Assembly (NCBI GenBank): GCA_004211235.1
Contig: SEEY01000183.1
Span: 1-7,387, forward strand
Direction of reading: 5' to 3'
Length of the DNA: 7,387 nt
Source of the DNA: Rubrivivax sp.
Lineage (GTDB): Bacteria; Pseudomonadota; Gammaproteobacteria; Burkholderiales; Burkholderiaceae
Part shown: positions 6,608-7,387 of the stretch, piece after piece
Position numbering within the stretch: the stretch's first letter is position 1
Layout: every line of letters begins with the position of its first letter
Position numbers and translations under genes: made by a program
Notes under the pieces: generated by a model
The model's input: the letters and a program-made list of their open reading frames with translations, nothing else
What the model was told of the DNA's origin: nothing
Databases searched by the model: none

Positions 6608-6636
6608 GTGACGGATCGACAGGCCGCGCGACGGAT
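6608..6636 (+). repeat. direct repeat, 20-bp period, between kinase and algC
   Basis: GNGACGGAT occurs at 6608-6616 and again at 6628-6636 (GTGACGGAT and GCGACGGAT), two helical turns apart, inside the 136-bp divergent region and 21 bp or more upstream of the algC -10 candidate. Same-face direct repeats are the usual geometry for LytTR binding sites, although the spacing is slightly shorter than typical. The repeat is seen; regulator binding is inferred. Confidence 0.4.
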
Positions 6637-6656
6637 GGCAGCACATCCCGCGTGCC

Positions 6657-6662
6657 TACAAT
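6657..6662 (+). promoter_or_regulatory. candidate -10 element of the algC promoter
   Basis: TACAAT differs from the TATAAT consensus at one position and lies 38 bp upstream of the algC ATG, in the middle of an otherwise GC-rich intergenic region. The sequence at the expected -35 position (around 6633-6639) is a poor match to TTGACA, which suggests an activator-dependent promoter if this is the real one. Confidence 0.45.
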
Positions 6663-6689
6663 CCGCCGCGATTTCCAAACCAGCTTTTC

Positions 6690-6694
6690 AAGGG
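6690..6694 (+). promoter_or_regulatory. ribosome binding site of algC
   Basis: AAGGG lies 6 nt before ATG 6701 and fixes the algC start; the protein begins exactly where AlgC family alignments do (ASIFKAYDIRGVVG). Confidence 0.6.
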
Positions 6695-6700
6695 CATTCC

Positions 6701-7387
6701 ATGCAGGTTCACGCTTCCATCTTCAAGGCCTATGACATCCGTGGCGTCGTCGGCCAGACCTTGAACGAGGAGCTCGCCGAACACCTGGGCCGCGCCTTCG
6801 GCAGCGAAGCCAAGGCGTTGGGCGAAAAGGCGGTTGCCGTCGGCCGTGACGGACGCCTGTCGGGCCCGGGCCTGGTTGCCGCCCTGGTGCGCGGCCTGCG
6901 CTCCACGGGGCTGGACGTCGTCGACATCGGCGCCGTGACGACGCCCATGCTCTATTACGTCGCCGCCACGCGCGCGGCGCAGGGCTGCAGCTCCGGCATC
7001 ATGGTCACGGGCAGCCACAACCCCAAGGACTACAACGGCTTCAAGATGGTGCTCAAGGGCGCCGCCGTCTACGGTGAGCAGATCCAGGGGCTGAAGCGCC
7101 GCATCGAGGCCGAGGACTACGCCAAGGGCCGCGGCCGTGGCGGCAAGATGGACATCGTGCCGGAGTACACCCACCGCGTCGTCAGCGATTGCAAGCTGGC
7201 CCGACCGATGAAGATCGTCGTCGACAGCGGCAACGGCATCCCCGGCGCCTCGGCCCCGGCCATCCTGCGCGCTCTCGGCTGCGAGGTCATCGACATCTTC
7301 AGCAAGGTGGACGGCGACTTCCCCAACCACCATCCCGACCCGAGCCGCCCCGAGAACCTGGAGGACCTGAAGCGCGTCGTTCATGCC
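6701..7387 (+). CDS. algC: phosphomannomutase/phosphoglucomutase, AlgC/ManB type (3' end outside window)
   Basis: The frame is open for 229 codons to the right edge, about half of the usual roughly 460 residues. It interconverts hexose 6-phosphates and 1-phosphates (mannose and glucose), feeding GDP-mannose and UDP-glucose/dTDP-sugar pathways for exopolysaccharide and LPS in the cytoplasm. Visible features include the N-terminal ASIFKAYDIRGVVG, VGRDGRLSGP (47-56), TPMLYYVA (81-88), and the active-site loop TGSHNPKDYNGFK with phosphoserine Ser105. Domain 2 shows KIVVDSGNGIPG (171-182) and VDGDFPNHHPDPSRPENLEDL (203-223), very close to P. aeruginosa AlgC. The Mg-binding DGDGDR motif lies just outside the window. 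The symbol algC follows this similarity; manB would be equally defensible. It is divergent from the LytS/LytTR operon, whose product may regulate it. Confidence 0.95.
   Translation, partial: MQVHASIFKAYDIRGVVGQTLNEELAEHLGRAFGSEAKALGEKAVAVGRDGRLSGPGLVAALVRGLRSTGLDVVDIGAVTTPMLYYVAATRAAQGCSSGIMVTGSHNPKDYNGFKMVLKGAAVYGEQIQGLKRRIEAEDYAKGRGRGGKMDIVPEYTHRVVSDCKLARPMKIVVDSGNGIPGASAPAILRALGCEVIDIFSKVDGDFPNHHPDPSRPENLEDLKRVVHA

Noticed and set aside
6565..6678. Upstream start codons for the histidine kinase
   Set aside because: They would place kinase coding sequence over the divergent algC -10 candidate and add Cys/Arg-rich residues unlike LytS kinases; the hydrophobic core starts soon after Met at 6564.
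4576..6735. 719-codon open frame on the plus strand opposite the kinase and response regulator
   Set aside because: It is antisense to two genes with clear motifs, has a low-complexity Arg/Gln/Ala/Gly/Val composition with no recognisable domain, and such long mirror frames are expected where third codon positions are nearly all G/C.
6656..7384. 242-codon minus-strand open frame opposite algC
   Set aside because: The plus strand encodes an unmistakable AlgC N-terminal half with its phosphoserine loop; the reverse frame is Ala/Val/Asp low complexity.
1..7387. CRISPR arrays, tRNA/rRNA genes, insertion sequences, phage or toxin-antitoxin genes
   Set aside because: No spaced direct repeats, terminal inverted repeats, cloverleaf-like segments or transposase motifs were seen on either strand; gaps between genes are all under 140 bp.

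Overview
The window is about 7.4 kb of very GC-rich DNA. Its codon use (strong G/C third positions, long open shadow frames) and its gene families (LytS/LytTR two-component pair, AlgC-type phosphomannomutase, Ada-AlkA fusion) suggest a betaproteobacterium of the order Burkholderiales, perhaps of the Rubrivivax/Roseateles/Leptothrix group. That placement is an inference from style, not from a marker gene. I see no mobile elements, tRNA or rRNA genes, CRISPR arrays or phage genes. It reads as ordinary chromosomal DNA, densely coded.

Layout. Six genes run leftward on the minus strand, and one starts rightward at the right edge. In minus-strand transcription order they are: a LytS-type membrane histidine kinase (6564-5446); a LytTR response regulator 3 nt further on (5442-4663); an Ada_N/AraC/AlkA fusion DNA glycosylase 34 nt further on (4628-3120); an Ogt-type O6-alkylguanine-DNA alkyltransferase after a 106-nt gap (3013-2525); an EamA-family transporter whose ATG overlaps the ogt stop by 4 nt (2528-1647); and, after an 89-nt gap, a secreted parallel beta-helix protein (1557 to beyond the left edge). 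Diverging from the kinase across a 136-bp intergenic region is an AlgC/ManB-type phosphomannomutase/phosphoglucomutase (6701 to beyond the right edge). The two edge genes are incomplete.

How the genes fit together. Three functional blocks are visible. (1) Kinase and regulator form a tight signalling operon divergent from algC. In Pseudomonas aeruginosa the LytTR regulator AlgR controls algC, so a cis-regulatory link is plausible, and a 20-bp-period direct repeat lies between the divergent genes. (2) alkA and ogt together repair alkylated bases: the fusion carries the methyl-sensing Ada N-domain, the AraC-type HTH and the glycosylase, while the O6-methylguanine transferase is a separate gene downstream. 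A small transporter is translationally coupled to ogt. (3) The exported beta-helix protein has its own leader with a near-perfect LacI-family operator palindrome, pointing to carbohydrate-responsive control independent of the repair genes.

I found no convincing new multi-gene system. The points most worth a second look are the LacI-type operator on the beta-helix gene, the regulatory geometry between the LytTR pair and algC, and the ogt-EamA coupling.
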